A DNA stretch of 55,227 bases. Origin: Rhodospirillaceae bacterium (lineage in GTDB: Bacteria > Pseudomonadota > Alphaproteobacteria > Rhodospirillales > JABJKH01). The notes below the pieces were generated by a model. That model did no database searches, was not told where the DNA came from, and saw nothing but the letters and a program-made list of their open reading frames with translations. The position numbers were made by a program, and so were the translations under genes. Shown piece by piece: positions 34,026 through 41,504 of the stretch (position 1 is its first letter; each line of letters opens with the position of its first letter). The DNA lies in the NCBI GenBank assembly GCA_018660465.1, contig JABJKH010000028.1, positions 1 through 55,227 on the forward strand, in the 5' to 3' direction.

Positions 34026-35125
34026 AGATTAAAAGCGTTAAAGCCACGTTTCATGATTTAATTGTTCCCGTCCCTTTATTTGAAAGACCAACCATTCGTC
34101 GCCAAGTCGTTTTTTGCGAAGTGGAAACGGACAATGGGTTAGTGGGTCACGGCATAACCGGCGGACAATATTTACCCCACGGTGTGGTTCCGGCAATTGA
34201 ACGCCATGTTGGTGAAACCGTCATGGACATGGACCCCCGCGATACCGAGGCCATCCATGAAAAGGTTTGGTGGGCGCATAACCAGCGCTCCATGACGGGT
34301 GTGGTATCCGCAGCCTTATCAGCCATCGACATTGCGTGCTGGGACATTCACGGCAAGCACACCGGTCGCACGGTGGCACAGCTATTAGGCGGCCATCGTG
34401 ATTGGGCGGCCGCCTATGTCACTTTCGGATTTCATCAGTACGACCGGGAGCAAATTGTCGAAGCCGCGAAAATTCAAACTGCCAAGGGTGTGACCCGATT
34501 GAAGATGGTTGTCGGCGTCCATGAAAAGGGCTGGCGCGAAGATGCATGGCGGGTCAAAGCCGTGCGCGACGCCATCGGCGAAGACGTGGACCTGATGATC
34601 GACGCCAACTATAAATTCGCACCGGTCGAAGCAAAATTACTGTGCCGGGCGATTGAGGATTGCAACATCACCTGGTTCGAAGAACCCATGTATGCCAACG
34701 ACATTCGCGCCATGGCTGATTTGCGGAATTCAACGTGCATCCCGCTGGCGGCAGGTCAGATGGAGGGCCATCGTTGGCGTTTCCGCGAATTGGTTGAACG
34801 TCATGCGGTGGACTTTATTCAGCCAAACGTCTGCTACAACGGCGGCTATACGGAAAGCCAGAAGGTCGCCCATATGGCCCAGACTTTCAATGTGATGGTG
34901 ACCAACGGTGGCGGCTGGCCGTTGCATAACATGCACGTCATTGCCGGCATGATGAACGGCTATTGGGTGGAATATCATCTCGGCATGCAGGAAACCGGCG
35001 AGCGGCTCTTCATCGATCCGCCGCGCCCGATTGACAATAAAGTTCATATCCCTGATGCGCCGGGACTTGGCCTTACCCCCAACTGGGACTCCTTGAACGA
35101 CTCCCAAATTAAAGACCCAGAATAA
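34022..35125 (+). CDS. Enolase-superfamily enzyme (MR/MLE type), variant metal site
   Basis: A 367-residue (beta/alpha)8 enzyme with the N-terminal capping domain of mandelate racemase and muconate lactonising enzymes. These remove the alpha-proton of a carboxylate substrate with Mg2+ help. Visible residues are RLKMVVG (only one lysine of the KxK pair), metal ligands Asp194 (DANYK) and Glu220 or 221 (WFEEP), and Gln246 in AAGQMEG where the third ligand is normally Glu or Asp. A Gln there is found in a recognisable subgroup with NGGGWPLHNMH near the C-terminus. It might be a dehydratase or racemase on a sugar acid or similar. It overlaps the LeuD-like gene by four bases. Confidence 0.9.
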   Translation: MKIKSVKATFHDLIVPVPLFERPTIRRQVVFCEVETDNGLVGHGITGGQYLPHGVVPAIERHVGETVMDMDPRDTEAIHEKVWWAHNQRSMTGVVSAALSAIDIACWDIHGKHTGRTVAQLLGGHRDWAAAYVTFGFHQYDREQIVEAAKIQTAKGVTRLKMVVGVHEKGWREDAWRVKAVRDAIGEDVDLMIDANYKFAPVEAKLLCRAIEDCNITWFEEPMYANDIRAMADLRNSTCIPLAAGQMEGHRWRFRELVERHAVDFIQPNVCYNGGYTESQKVAHMAQTFNVMVTNGGGWPLHNMHVIAGMMNGYWVEYHLGMQETGERLFIDPPRPIDNKVHIPDAPGLGLTPNWDSLNDSQIKDPE

Positions 35126-35139
35126 GGAGAAATTCTACG

Positions 35140-36291
35140 ATGAAGGTTACCTCGGTTAAATGCATTACGGTCCACCCTGGATGGCGGAAGAACTGGATAT
35201 TCGTAAAGGTTGAAACCGATGAAGGCCTATACGGTTGGGGGGAGGCCTATAGCCAGTACGACCGCGATCCGTCTGTCGTCGCACATGTTGAGCAATTAGG
35301 CCGTTACTTGATTGGGCGCGATCCGTTCCAGATCAAACACTTCACGCAAATGGCGTTTGATGATTACGCGGCACGCCGGGGTTCCGTCGAATTCTTTTCG
35401 GCACTTTCGGGCATCGAAACCGCAATGTGGGACATCGTCGGCAAGGCCACGAACCAGCCGGTCTATAATTTACTTGGCGGGCCGGTACGCAAGAAAATCC
35501 GCGTCTATGCAAATGGCTGGTATTATAAAATGACCGAACCCGCCGACTATGCGCGCGCGGCAGAAAAATGCATTGAAATGGGCTTCACTGCAATCAAGAT
35601 GGACCCGGTGAGTGGGCCGTGGCGGAACTATCTTTCCCGTGCCGAGGAACGTAAATCCGTCGAAGTGTTGCGCGCCGTGCGTGAAGCGGTTGGACCAGAC
35701 ATCGATATTCTATTGGACTTGCATCGGCGCTTGTCCCCCATGCACGCAATTCGCCTCGCCGACCTCTACGAAGAGTTTGAACCCTATTATTACGAAGAAC
35801 CCTGCATGTGGGAAAACGTCGAAGCCTTGGCCGATATCAAGGCGTCTATTCGCTTACCTGTCGTCACCGGTGAAGCGATTTATGCCAAGACTGGATTCCG
35901 CCCGATCCTTCAGCATAACGCAGCCGATATCATTAATCCTGATGTCGCGAGTTGTGGCGGAATTTTGGAACTAAAAGAAATTGCTGCCATGGCGGAGCCA
36001 TTTTTTGTCGCCGTGTCGCCGCATAATTATAATTCCACCACCTTGGCGCTGGCGGCCACAGTCCATGCCTCTGCCGTCATGCCGAACTTTATAATTACGG
36101 AATACTTCCTGCCATTTGTGGAACTTGGCAAAGAGGTCTGCCCAAATATGCTGGAAGTAAAAGATGGCTATATTGATCTGCCAACCGCGCCAGGCCTGGG
36201 CATTGATTTAGATGAAGAAGCCCTTGCCAAACACCCAGGCAAACAGTTTCCACTTCGGAATCTGCGCCACCCAGCCGATGAGGGACCATAA
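35140..36291 (+). CDS. Enolase-superfamily acid-sugar dehydratase (DgoD-like)
   Basis: A 383-residue enzyme of the galactonate-dehydratase branch of the MR/MLE family. Metal ligands are the Asp in ILLDLHRRLSP, the Glu in YYYEEPCMW, and the Glu in VVTGEAIYAK. SPHNYNSTTLAL holds the general-acid histidine typical of acid-sugar dehydratases. It would form a 2-keto-3-deoxy acid from an aldonate. D-galactonate is only one candidate, as specificity varies. It has an AAGGAG ribosome site 8-13 bases before the start, 14 bases after the previous gene, and its stop overlaps the next start by one base (TAATG), so the two are coupled. Confidence 0.92.
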   Translation: MKVTSVKCITVHPGWRKNWIFVKVETDEGLYGWGEAYSQYDRDPSVVAHVEQLGRYLIGRDPFQIKHFTQMAFDDYAARRGSVEFFSALSGIETAMWDIVGKATNQPVYNLLGGPVRKKIRVYANGWYYKMTEPADYARAAEKCIEMGFTAIKMDPVSGPWRNYLSRAEERKSVEVLRAVREAVGPDIDILLDLHRRLSPMHAIRLADLYEEFEPYYYEEPCMWENVEALADIKASIRLPVVTGEAIYAKTGFRPILQHNAADIINPDVASCGGILELKEIAAMAEPFFVAVSPHNYNSTTLALAATVHASAVMPNFIITEYFLPFVELGKEVCPNMLEVKDGYIDLPTAPGLGIDLDEEALAKHPGKQFPLRNLRHPADEGP

Positions 36292-36644
36292 TGCCGATCC
36301 AATCTAAATATCTTTTTATTGTGAACATGGATGTCACGCCTGAAAAGGAAGCCCTTTTCAATGAAGTCTATGACCAAGAACATGTACCGATGCTGCTCAA
36401 AGTCCCAGGAGTTACCGCAGTCACGCGGATGGAGTTAGAGCCCTTAGTCGTGAGCATTGGGGGTGAGTTGAAAACAGTTGCGAACGAGGGGGAGCCGAAG
36501 CATTCGGCGATCTATGAAATTGAAAGCCCTGACGTATTGGTGAGCGATGCCTGGGCCGCAGCTGTGGAAGAGGGACGCTGGCCTGAAGAAGTTCGGCCTT
36601 ACACCTCCAACCGCAGACATTTTCTTCGCAAGGTAACGGGCTGA
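36291..36644 (+). CDS. Small dimeric alpha/beta-barrel-like protein, last gene of the operon
   Basis: A 117-residue protein starting within the stop of the enolase-family gene. SKYLFIVNMDVTPEKEALFNEVYDQEHVPMLLKVPGVTAVTRM resembles the ferredoxin-like half of dimeric alpha/beta-barrel proteins (EthD or DUF4286-like), including the Tyr-x-x-x-His-x-Pro pattern in YDQEHVP that is common there. These may be isomerases, lactone or heme-related enzymes. No function is known here. It is followed by an inverted repeat and the TauD gene and closes the ten-gene run. Confidence 0.75.
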   Translation: MPIQSKYLFIVNMDVTPEKEALFNEVYDQEHVPMLLKVPGVTAVTRMELEPLVVSIGGELKTVANEGEPKHSAIYEIESPDVLVSDAWAAAVEEGRWPEEVRPYTSNRRHFLRKVTG

Positions 36645-36670
36645 GATCAATCTGAGCGGAATTTGATCTC
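36643..36670. promoter_or_regulatory. Eight-base perfect inverted repeat after the operon
   Basis: GAGATCAA (36643-36650) and TTGATCTC (36663-36670) are exact complements separated by 12 bases. The left arm begins inside the TGA stop of the last operon gene. No T run follows, so a simple terminator is unlikely. It could be a protein-binding site for the TauD gene downstream or a hairpin that protects the mRNA end. Confidence 0.45.
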
Positions 36671-36739
36671 CGAAGATTTAGTACCTACACTAGGGTCTAA
36701 TTAGCATAGCTGCTGCGGAAAATTAGTGAGGAGAATGTG

Positions 36740-37597
36740 ATGTCTTATGAATCTATCTCAGTTGAAGAAATGGTACCCGCTTGTGGTGCGATCATTAATG
36801 ACATTGATCTTGCTAAGGAACTTACCAATCAGCAGTTTGATGAAATTCACCGCGCCCTGCTCGACCGAACGGTGATCGTCTTTCGCGACCAGGACCTCAC
36901 CGAAACTCAGCATATAAACTTCACCCGACGGTTTGGAGAAATTCAACCGTCAGCCGTTTCTGGATTCGAGAAAGACGAGAACTATCCCGAGATTGATATC
37001 CTACAATCTGATGCCGACAATCCACCGCACGTCACGCGTGATTTGTGGCACGTAGATTTTGCCGGTCGGGAAATGCCGTCCATGGGGACAGCTCTCTATG
37101 CACGTCATATCCCACCCGAAGGGGGAGATACGATTTGGGTCAACTCGGTCGCCGCCTATGAAGCCTTATCCGATAGGATGAAAGTGCATGTCGATGGGCT
37201 GTGGGCCTATAATGATGCCTACAAAAACTATGACGAACATGTCAGGCCTGAACTCTGGGAAGATGATTCCTTCGTATATGACCGGGACAAAAGATCAACC
37301 TATCGACCGGTTTTGCATCCTGTTGTACGCACCCACCCGGTCACCGGAAAAAAGGGCCTGTTTGTTAATGAGTCTATGACCAGCCTGATCAAAGACCTCG
37401 ACCGGCGGGAAAGTGATCATCTCTTGGCTTATCTCTTCGAACATGTGAAAACGCCGGAATTCCAGTATCGCCATAAATGGCGCACCAATGACCTGGCCGT
37501 TTGGGACAACCGTCTGAGCCTTCATTATGCGCTGTTTGATTATACCGAGCACAGGCTGATGCACCGCATCATTCTTAAGGGCGATAAACCAGTTTAG
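36740..37597 (+). CDS. TauD/TfdA family 2-oxoglutarate-dependent dioxygenase (copy 1)
   Basis: A 285-residue Fe(II)/2-oxoglutarate dioxygenase. The His-x-Asp iron ligands are in LWHVDFAGREMPS, and the distal His and the Arg that binds 2-oxoglutarate lie in the C-terminal WDNRLSLHYALFDYTEHRLMHRI region. Family members hydroxylate taurine, alkyl sulfates, phenoxyacetates, carnitine precursors and others. The start at the ATG (36740) follows GAGGAG. A GTG one codon earlier is possible. The stop overlaps the convergent second TauD gene by four bases. Confidence 0.92.
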   Translation: MSYESISVEEMVPACGAIINDIDLAKELTNQQFDEIHRALLDRTVIVFRDQDLTETQHINFTRRFGEIQPSAVSGFEKDENYPEIDILQSDADNPPHVTRDLWHVDFAGREMPSMGTALYARHIPPEGGDTIWVNSVAAYEALSDRMKVHVDGLWAYNDAYKNYDEHVRPELWEDDSFVYDRDKRSTYRPVLHPVVRTHPVTGKKGLFVNESMTSLIKDLDRRESDHLLAYLFEHVKTPEFQYRHKWRTNDLAVWDNRLSLHYALFDYTEHRLMHRIILKGDKPV

Positions 37598-38472
37598 GCA
37601 GCTAATTCTGGTGCGTAGTAGGGTTGAGTTCCTTCGATAACAATCCGGTGCATTAATCTCGGGTCATCAACACCAAAACTGTTACGGCGGTGCATGACGC
37701 TGCGGTTGTCCCACATGATCATGTCCCCAAGCTGCCAACTTTGTTCCCAGCTAAATTCATCTTGGGTCGCGTGGTCCCAGACTTGGTCCAAAATATCATT
37801 ACTTTCGTCGACCGGCATGCCCATGATGTAGCCGTTGATACGACGCCCCAGATAAAGCACGTCGCGCCCGGTTTCCGGATGGGTCATGATCATCGGGTGG
37901 ATGGGACCTGGAATTTTTCTGACATCGTCGGTACCGGGGTCCTTAAGCCCAGCCCGGACTGTACCATCGCTGCTGTGAACTTTTTCGTGCTTTAATGTTT
38001 TGCCGTCAATCGCGCCGCGTAGTTCTGCCGGCAATGTCTCCAACGCCTTATACATATTGCAAAATCCGGTCTCGCCCCCGGCACTTGGAATTTTAAGACC
38101 GTGGAGCATGCTGCCCATGGGCGGTTCTTCCAGATAATTCATGTCAGAGTGCCAGTACGCTTCACCGCTGCCGAGCGTTCCCGTCGCCTTACCATTCTCA
38201 TCAACGATATTGGTGATGCGACTAAGCTCTGGGTATTCCGGATACCAAGGGTCGTTGGTCAGTAGTGCGCGAGGCGATAATTCCAAATCACCAAAGCCAC
38301 GACCAAATGCAAGGTGAGCATCATCATCAAATTCCTGCCCCCGAATTCGCAGAACGAGATATTTCATCCACGCTTCACGAATGGTCGAAAAGTCTTCATC
38401 TGTGGTGTTGTTGATATCGAAACCAACAATGTCCGCTCCGAGGGTGGCGTTTGTGGGAATGACTTCGACCAT
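37594..38472 (-). CDS. TauD/TfdA family dioxygenase (copy 2)
   Basis: A 292-residue protein. Iron ligands His and Asp are in YWHSDMNYLEEPPMGSMLHG, and the distal histidine and 2-oxoglutarate arginine are in MWDNRSVMHRRNSFGV and LMHRIVIEG. MVEVIPTNATLGADIVGFDI at the N-terminus and RPS-like ALLTNDPWYPEYPELSRI are typical of TauD. The substrate is unknown. It lies 26 bases after copy 3, likely in one transcript with it. Confidence 0.93.
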   Translation of the reverse strand: MVEVIPTNATLGADIVGFDINNTTDEDFSTIREAWMKYLVLRIRGQEFDDDAHLAFGRGFGDLELSPRALLTNDPWYPEYPELSRITNIVDENGKATGTLGSGEAYWHSDMNYLEEPPMGSMLHGLKIPSAGGETGFCNMYKALETLPAELRGAIDGKTLKHEKVHSSDGTVRAGLKDPGTDDVRKIPGPIHPMIMTHPETGRDVLYLGRRINGYIMGMPVDESNDILDQVWDHATQDEFSWEQSWQLGDMIMWDNRSVMHRRNSFGVDDPRLMHRIVIEGTQPYYAPELAA

Positions 38473-38498
38473 TTTCCTTGCTCCTAACTTTTTGACTT

Positions 38499-39473
38499 TT
38501 AGCCCGAGATTACTTTCTCACCGGCGAATTGGCTCCGCCACATGACCCGCGGCATTGTTGAGTTAACGACTTCACGGCGATGCATGGCGCTGCGATTGTC
38601 CCACACCAAAAAATCGCCAACTTGCCATTCGTGCGTCCAGCTGTATTTGGGTTGCGTCGCATGTGCCCAAAGTCTGTCCAAAATTTCTTCACTGTCATTC
38701 GGAATGCCTTCAATGTACTGCGAAGGCCAGGTGCGGCGACGACCGAGATAAAGTGCTTTTTTGCCAGTAACCGGATGCACACGAACCATGGGATGAAACG
38801 GGCCGGGCACCTCTTCAGGACAGGTCGGTTCCGTTACACCAGGTCTGAGGACATTCGCCGAATTGCGCGTCGCGTCGTGCTTTGATTGTTTGCCTTCGAT
38901 GGCCGCCAATAGGTCTGCGGGGAGTTCATCATAAGCAAGGTATTGGTTATTGAACGAGGTTTGGCCGCTGTTGTCGGTAGGAATGACTATAGAGTAGAGC
39001 GTGCTGCCGGCGGGAGGTTGCTCGATATAGGAATTATCGGAATGCCAGATTACTTCTAGGCTACCCAAGCTGTCATTACTCTCCACCGGCTTTCCGTCGT
39101 CGCCGAGATTGCAAAGAATTGTAATATCCTGTTCCATCACATGATAGAGGGATTTCCGATTGGCTTTTTCGTAATAGGCTTTGTTTGCCGCGACTTGTAC
39201 TTTCCCAAAAATGTTGGCAGCGTCTATATAATTATCCGGGTCGATCTTTTGGTCGCGAAACAGCAAGACCAAGTGGTCGGCCCAGGCCTGGCGAAGGGCA
39301 TCGGCAAGTTCTGTAGGCACAGGCTTTGCCAAATCAACGCCTTGTATTTCGGCCCCAACAGCGCGGCCGGATGGAACAATTTCGAGTGCATCTAGTGTAT
39401 TCAGCCTTCCGGAGGGAACCACGACCGATTCCGGTGCAGATGTATAGGCCTCAGCAAAATCAAACGTTTCCAT
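38499..39473 (-). CDS. TauD/TfdA family dioxygenase (copy 3)
   Basis: A 324-residue member of the same family with a 35-residue N-terminal extension. It has VIWHSDNSYIEQPPAGSTLY for the iron ligands and VWDNRSAMHRREVVN near the end. The usual MHRxxxxG is MWRSQFAG here, so the residue before the 2-oxoglutarate-binding arginine is a tryptophan. I start at the ATG (39473) because GGGAAAG sits directly upstream; an ATG at 39488 is possible. It is the first gene of the leftward pair and is divergent from the IclR regulator, so their shared promoter region may be controlled by that regulator. Confidence 0.92.
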   Translation of the reverse strand: METFDFAEAYTSAPESVVVPSGRLNTLDALEIVPSGRAVGAEIQGVDLAKPVPTELADALRQAWADHLVLLFRDQKIDPDNYIDAANIFGKVQVAANKAYYEKANRKSLYHVMEQDITILCNLGDDGKPVESNDSLGSLEVIWHSDNSYIEQPPAGSTLYSIVIPTDNSGQTSFNNQYLAYDELPADLLAAIEGKQSKHDATRNSANVLRPGVTEPTCPEEVPGPFHPMVRVHPVTGKKALYLGRRRTWPSQYIEGIPNDSEEILDRLWAHATQPKYSWTHEWQVGDFLVWDNRSAMHRREVVNSTMPRVMWRSQFAGEKVISG

Positions 39474-39632
39474 GTTCTTTCCCTTCATTATATCGTCATG
39501 CAGGCATTCTTTAGGGCTGTTCCATTTAATTCAAATCGCGTCGCACTATTCCAATAGCCCTATCGAATAGAGTAAGGCCAAAATTATCGCGACAATTGTT
39601 TTATCTGCTTAAGCCCAAGTATTTTTTTATTT

Positions 39633-39664
39633 TGTATTGCAAAATACATTTTATAATATAAAAT
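39633..39664. promoter_or_regulatory. Candidate operators in the TauD/IclR divergent promoter
   Basis: Two touching perfect inverted repeats lie about 70-100 bases before the IclR start. The first is TGTATT-gcaa-AATACA (39633-39648) and the second ATTTTAT-aat-ATAAAAT (39648-39664). The region is very AT-rich, which raises the chance of such patterns, but the size of the first suits a dimeric winged-helix regulator such as IclR. The 259-base gap 39474-39732 holds no gene. Confidence 0.5.
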
Positions 39665-39732
39665 ATAAAAATCAACACTTTTTATGATAAGGCGACTAAT
39701 ACCTAGTTTGTCTAGCTGGATTGGATACGTTA

Positions 39733-40452
39733 ATGGCAGCGGAAAGAGCGAATGCAGTGGAGAAGGCGCTTTCGATCATCGAGAGTTTTCGCGAAGGGAA
39801 TGATCGCTTATCCCTCCAAGAAATTTCCGAGCGTACTCATTTAAATAAAGCGACGATCATTCGGCTGATCGCGTCGCTCGAAAAATTTGGCTACGTCTTG
39901 CGTGTACGAAAAGGTGAGTACGCACTCGGGCCAACCTTCTTGGAGTTTGGGAATCTCTACCAAAACTCCTTCCAATTCTCCGACCACGCCTTACCGATTA
40001 TGAGAAATTTGGTAAACGAGACCGATAATTCCGCCGGCCTGTTTATTCGCGACGGCGACATGCGGGTTTGTCTCCATAAAGTTGGTTCGGGGGCGGCATT
40101 GGTTTCTAGTTTACAAGAAGGCGATCGGCGACCGATCCTCCCCGGCGGAACTGGAAAAGTCATGCTCGCCTTTTCCGATGATCCATCGGAGCGTGAGGCT
40201 TGGACCGACATCCGTAATTCATTTTACATCGTAAATATCGGCGACCGGCATCCAGAATTTTCTTCCCTCGCCGCACCTATTTTTAAGCGCAATCAAAAAT
40301 TGGCAGCGGTACTTTCGATCTCAGGCCCGACGTCTAAGTTCACAAAAGCTCACATCGATGAGAACCTGCCGCGCCTTCTTAGCGCAGCAGGTGTTCTCAC
40401 CAAACAGATTGGCGGCGATCCTCAGCCTTTTACTTTATCAGCCACGGCCTGA
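39733..40452 (+). CDS. IclR family transcriptional regulator
   Basis: A 239-residue regulator. Residues 1-75 are the winged helix (NAVEKALSIIESF, ISERTHLNKATIIRLIASLEKFGYV) and the rest the effector-binding domain (PILPGGTGKVMLAFSD and SLAAPIFKRNQKLAAVLSISGP). IclR proteins usually sense a carboxylic acid and control the neighbouring catabolic genes, often as repressors. I start at the ATG (39733) after GGAT rather than the TTG at 39721. It is divergent from the TauD pair, and its last 31 bases overlap the convergent dehydrogenase gene. Control of the TauD genes and perhaps its own is inferred. Confidence 0.93.
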   Translation: MAAERANAVEKALSIIESFREGNDRLSLQEISERTHLNKATIIRLIASLEKFGYVLRVRKGEYALGPTFLEFGNLYQNSFQFSDHALPIMRNLVNETDNSAGLFIRDGDMRVCLHKVGSGAALVSSLQEGDRRPILPGGTGKVMLAFSDDPSEREAWTDIRNSFYIVNIGDRHPEFSSLAAPIFKRNQKLAAVLSISGPTSKFTKAHIDENLPRLLSAAGVLTKQIGGDPQPFTLSATA

Positions 40453-41489
40453 CCAAAAGCGCGCGTGCCGAGCGGCCCGCCAAGATCTCCGGTGCGGGTT
40501 GCAGGATCGTTCAAGCAATCATGCACCGCCTCTTCGACAGCCTGAGCAGCCTTGGTCAACAACTCATCATTGTGACGCCGTCCCAGCCACTCCAATAGCA
40601 TCGCCATCGATAGAATAAGCGACGTCGGATTGGCTTTATCTTGCCCGGCAATATCAGGTGCGGAGCCATGTTGCGCTTGCGCCATAGCGATGTTATCGCC
40701 CGCATTGATACTGGGTGCGAGCCCTAAACTTCCCGCAAGTTCGCTAGCCTCATCAGACAAAATATCACCATACATATTTGTCGTAACGATAACGTCAAAA
40801 GTCTCCGGTGAGCGCACCAGCAGCGCTGCCATCGCATCGACGATAACGATTTCCAGTTCAATATCGGGATAGTCTTCGGCGACCGTCTGAACTGCCTCAA
40901 GAAACAACCCATCAGAAATTTTCAGGACATTTCCTTTGGCAACGGCGGTTACTTTTTTGCGACGAGACTTGGCGGCTTCGAAAGCAGCACGGGCAATACG
41001 TTCGGAAGCCTGTCGCGTAATCTTGCGCACGGATAACGCCAAGTCTTCGGTTGGCTTAAGCTCACCACTGCCGAGCGCCATGCTGCGGTCCGCATAAAAT
41101 CCTTCGGTGTTTTCCCGAAAGAAAACCAAGTCCATTGGCTTTCGGGTATAGCCTTGGCCAGGAACCGTCACAGCCGGGCGGATGTTGGCGAACAAATCCA
41201 GGCTCTTGCGTGTTTCCGCTGTTGGGTTGCGACCGCCTTCTTCCTTAGGCGGATAGTTGATCGTATCGTTAGGCCCCATGATAAAGCCGTCAGCAGCGCG
41301 GATTTTTTCGAGCACGCGGTCTGAAAATGTTTCGCCTTCCTGCTCCAGCAAGGCAAACCCCATGTGGTCAGGCTGAAGCTCAATGTCTAAGGAAAAGCGT
41401 TCCATCGCTGCATCCAAGACAACGCCTGTCGCTTGAGAAATTTCCGGTCCAATGCCATCCCCTGGCATGGTTACAATCTTTAAAGTCAT
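40422..41489 (-). CDS. Isocitrate/isopropylmalate dehydrogenase family protein
   Basis: A 355-residue NAD(P)-dependent beta-decarboxylating dehydrogenase. Motifs are the start TLKIVTMPGDGIGPEISQAT, FFRENTEGFYADR with the substrate arginine, DAMAALLVRSPETFDVIVTTNMYGD, and GDILSDEASELAGSLGLAPS, which holds the metal-binding aspartates. RENTEG with a following aromatic rather than the LeuB RELTGG suggests an isocitrate, homoisocitrate, tartrate or 3-alkylmalate substrate. The gene is not beside leuA or leuC/D for leucine, but the LeuCD-like pair 7 kb away would fit the same type of pathway. The second MmgE/PrpD gene lies 15 bases upstream of its start, so they are probably co-transcribed. Confidence 0.92.
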   Translation of the reverse strand: MTLKIVTMPGDGIGPEISQATGVVLDAAMERFSLDIELQPDHMGFALLEQEGETFSDRVLEKIRAADGFIMGPNDTINYPPKEEGGRNPTAETRKSLDLFANIRPAVTVPGQGYTRKPMDLVFFRENTEGFYADRSMALGSGELKPTEDLALSVRKITRQASERIARAAFEAAKSRRKKVTAVAKGNVLKISDGLFLEAVQTVAEDYPDIELEIVIVDAMAALLVRSPETFDVIVTTNMYGDILSDEASELAGSLGLAPSINAGDNIAMAQAQHGSAPDIAGQDKANPTSLILSMAMLLEWLGRRHNDELLTKAAQAVEEAVHDCLNDPATRTGDLGGPLGTRAFGQAVADKVKG

Positions 41490-41504
41490 CGTTATTCGTC
41501 TCCT

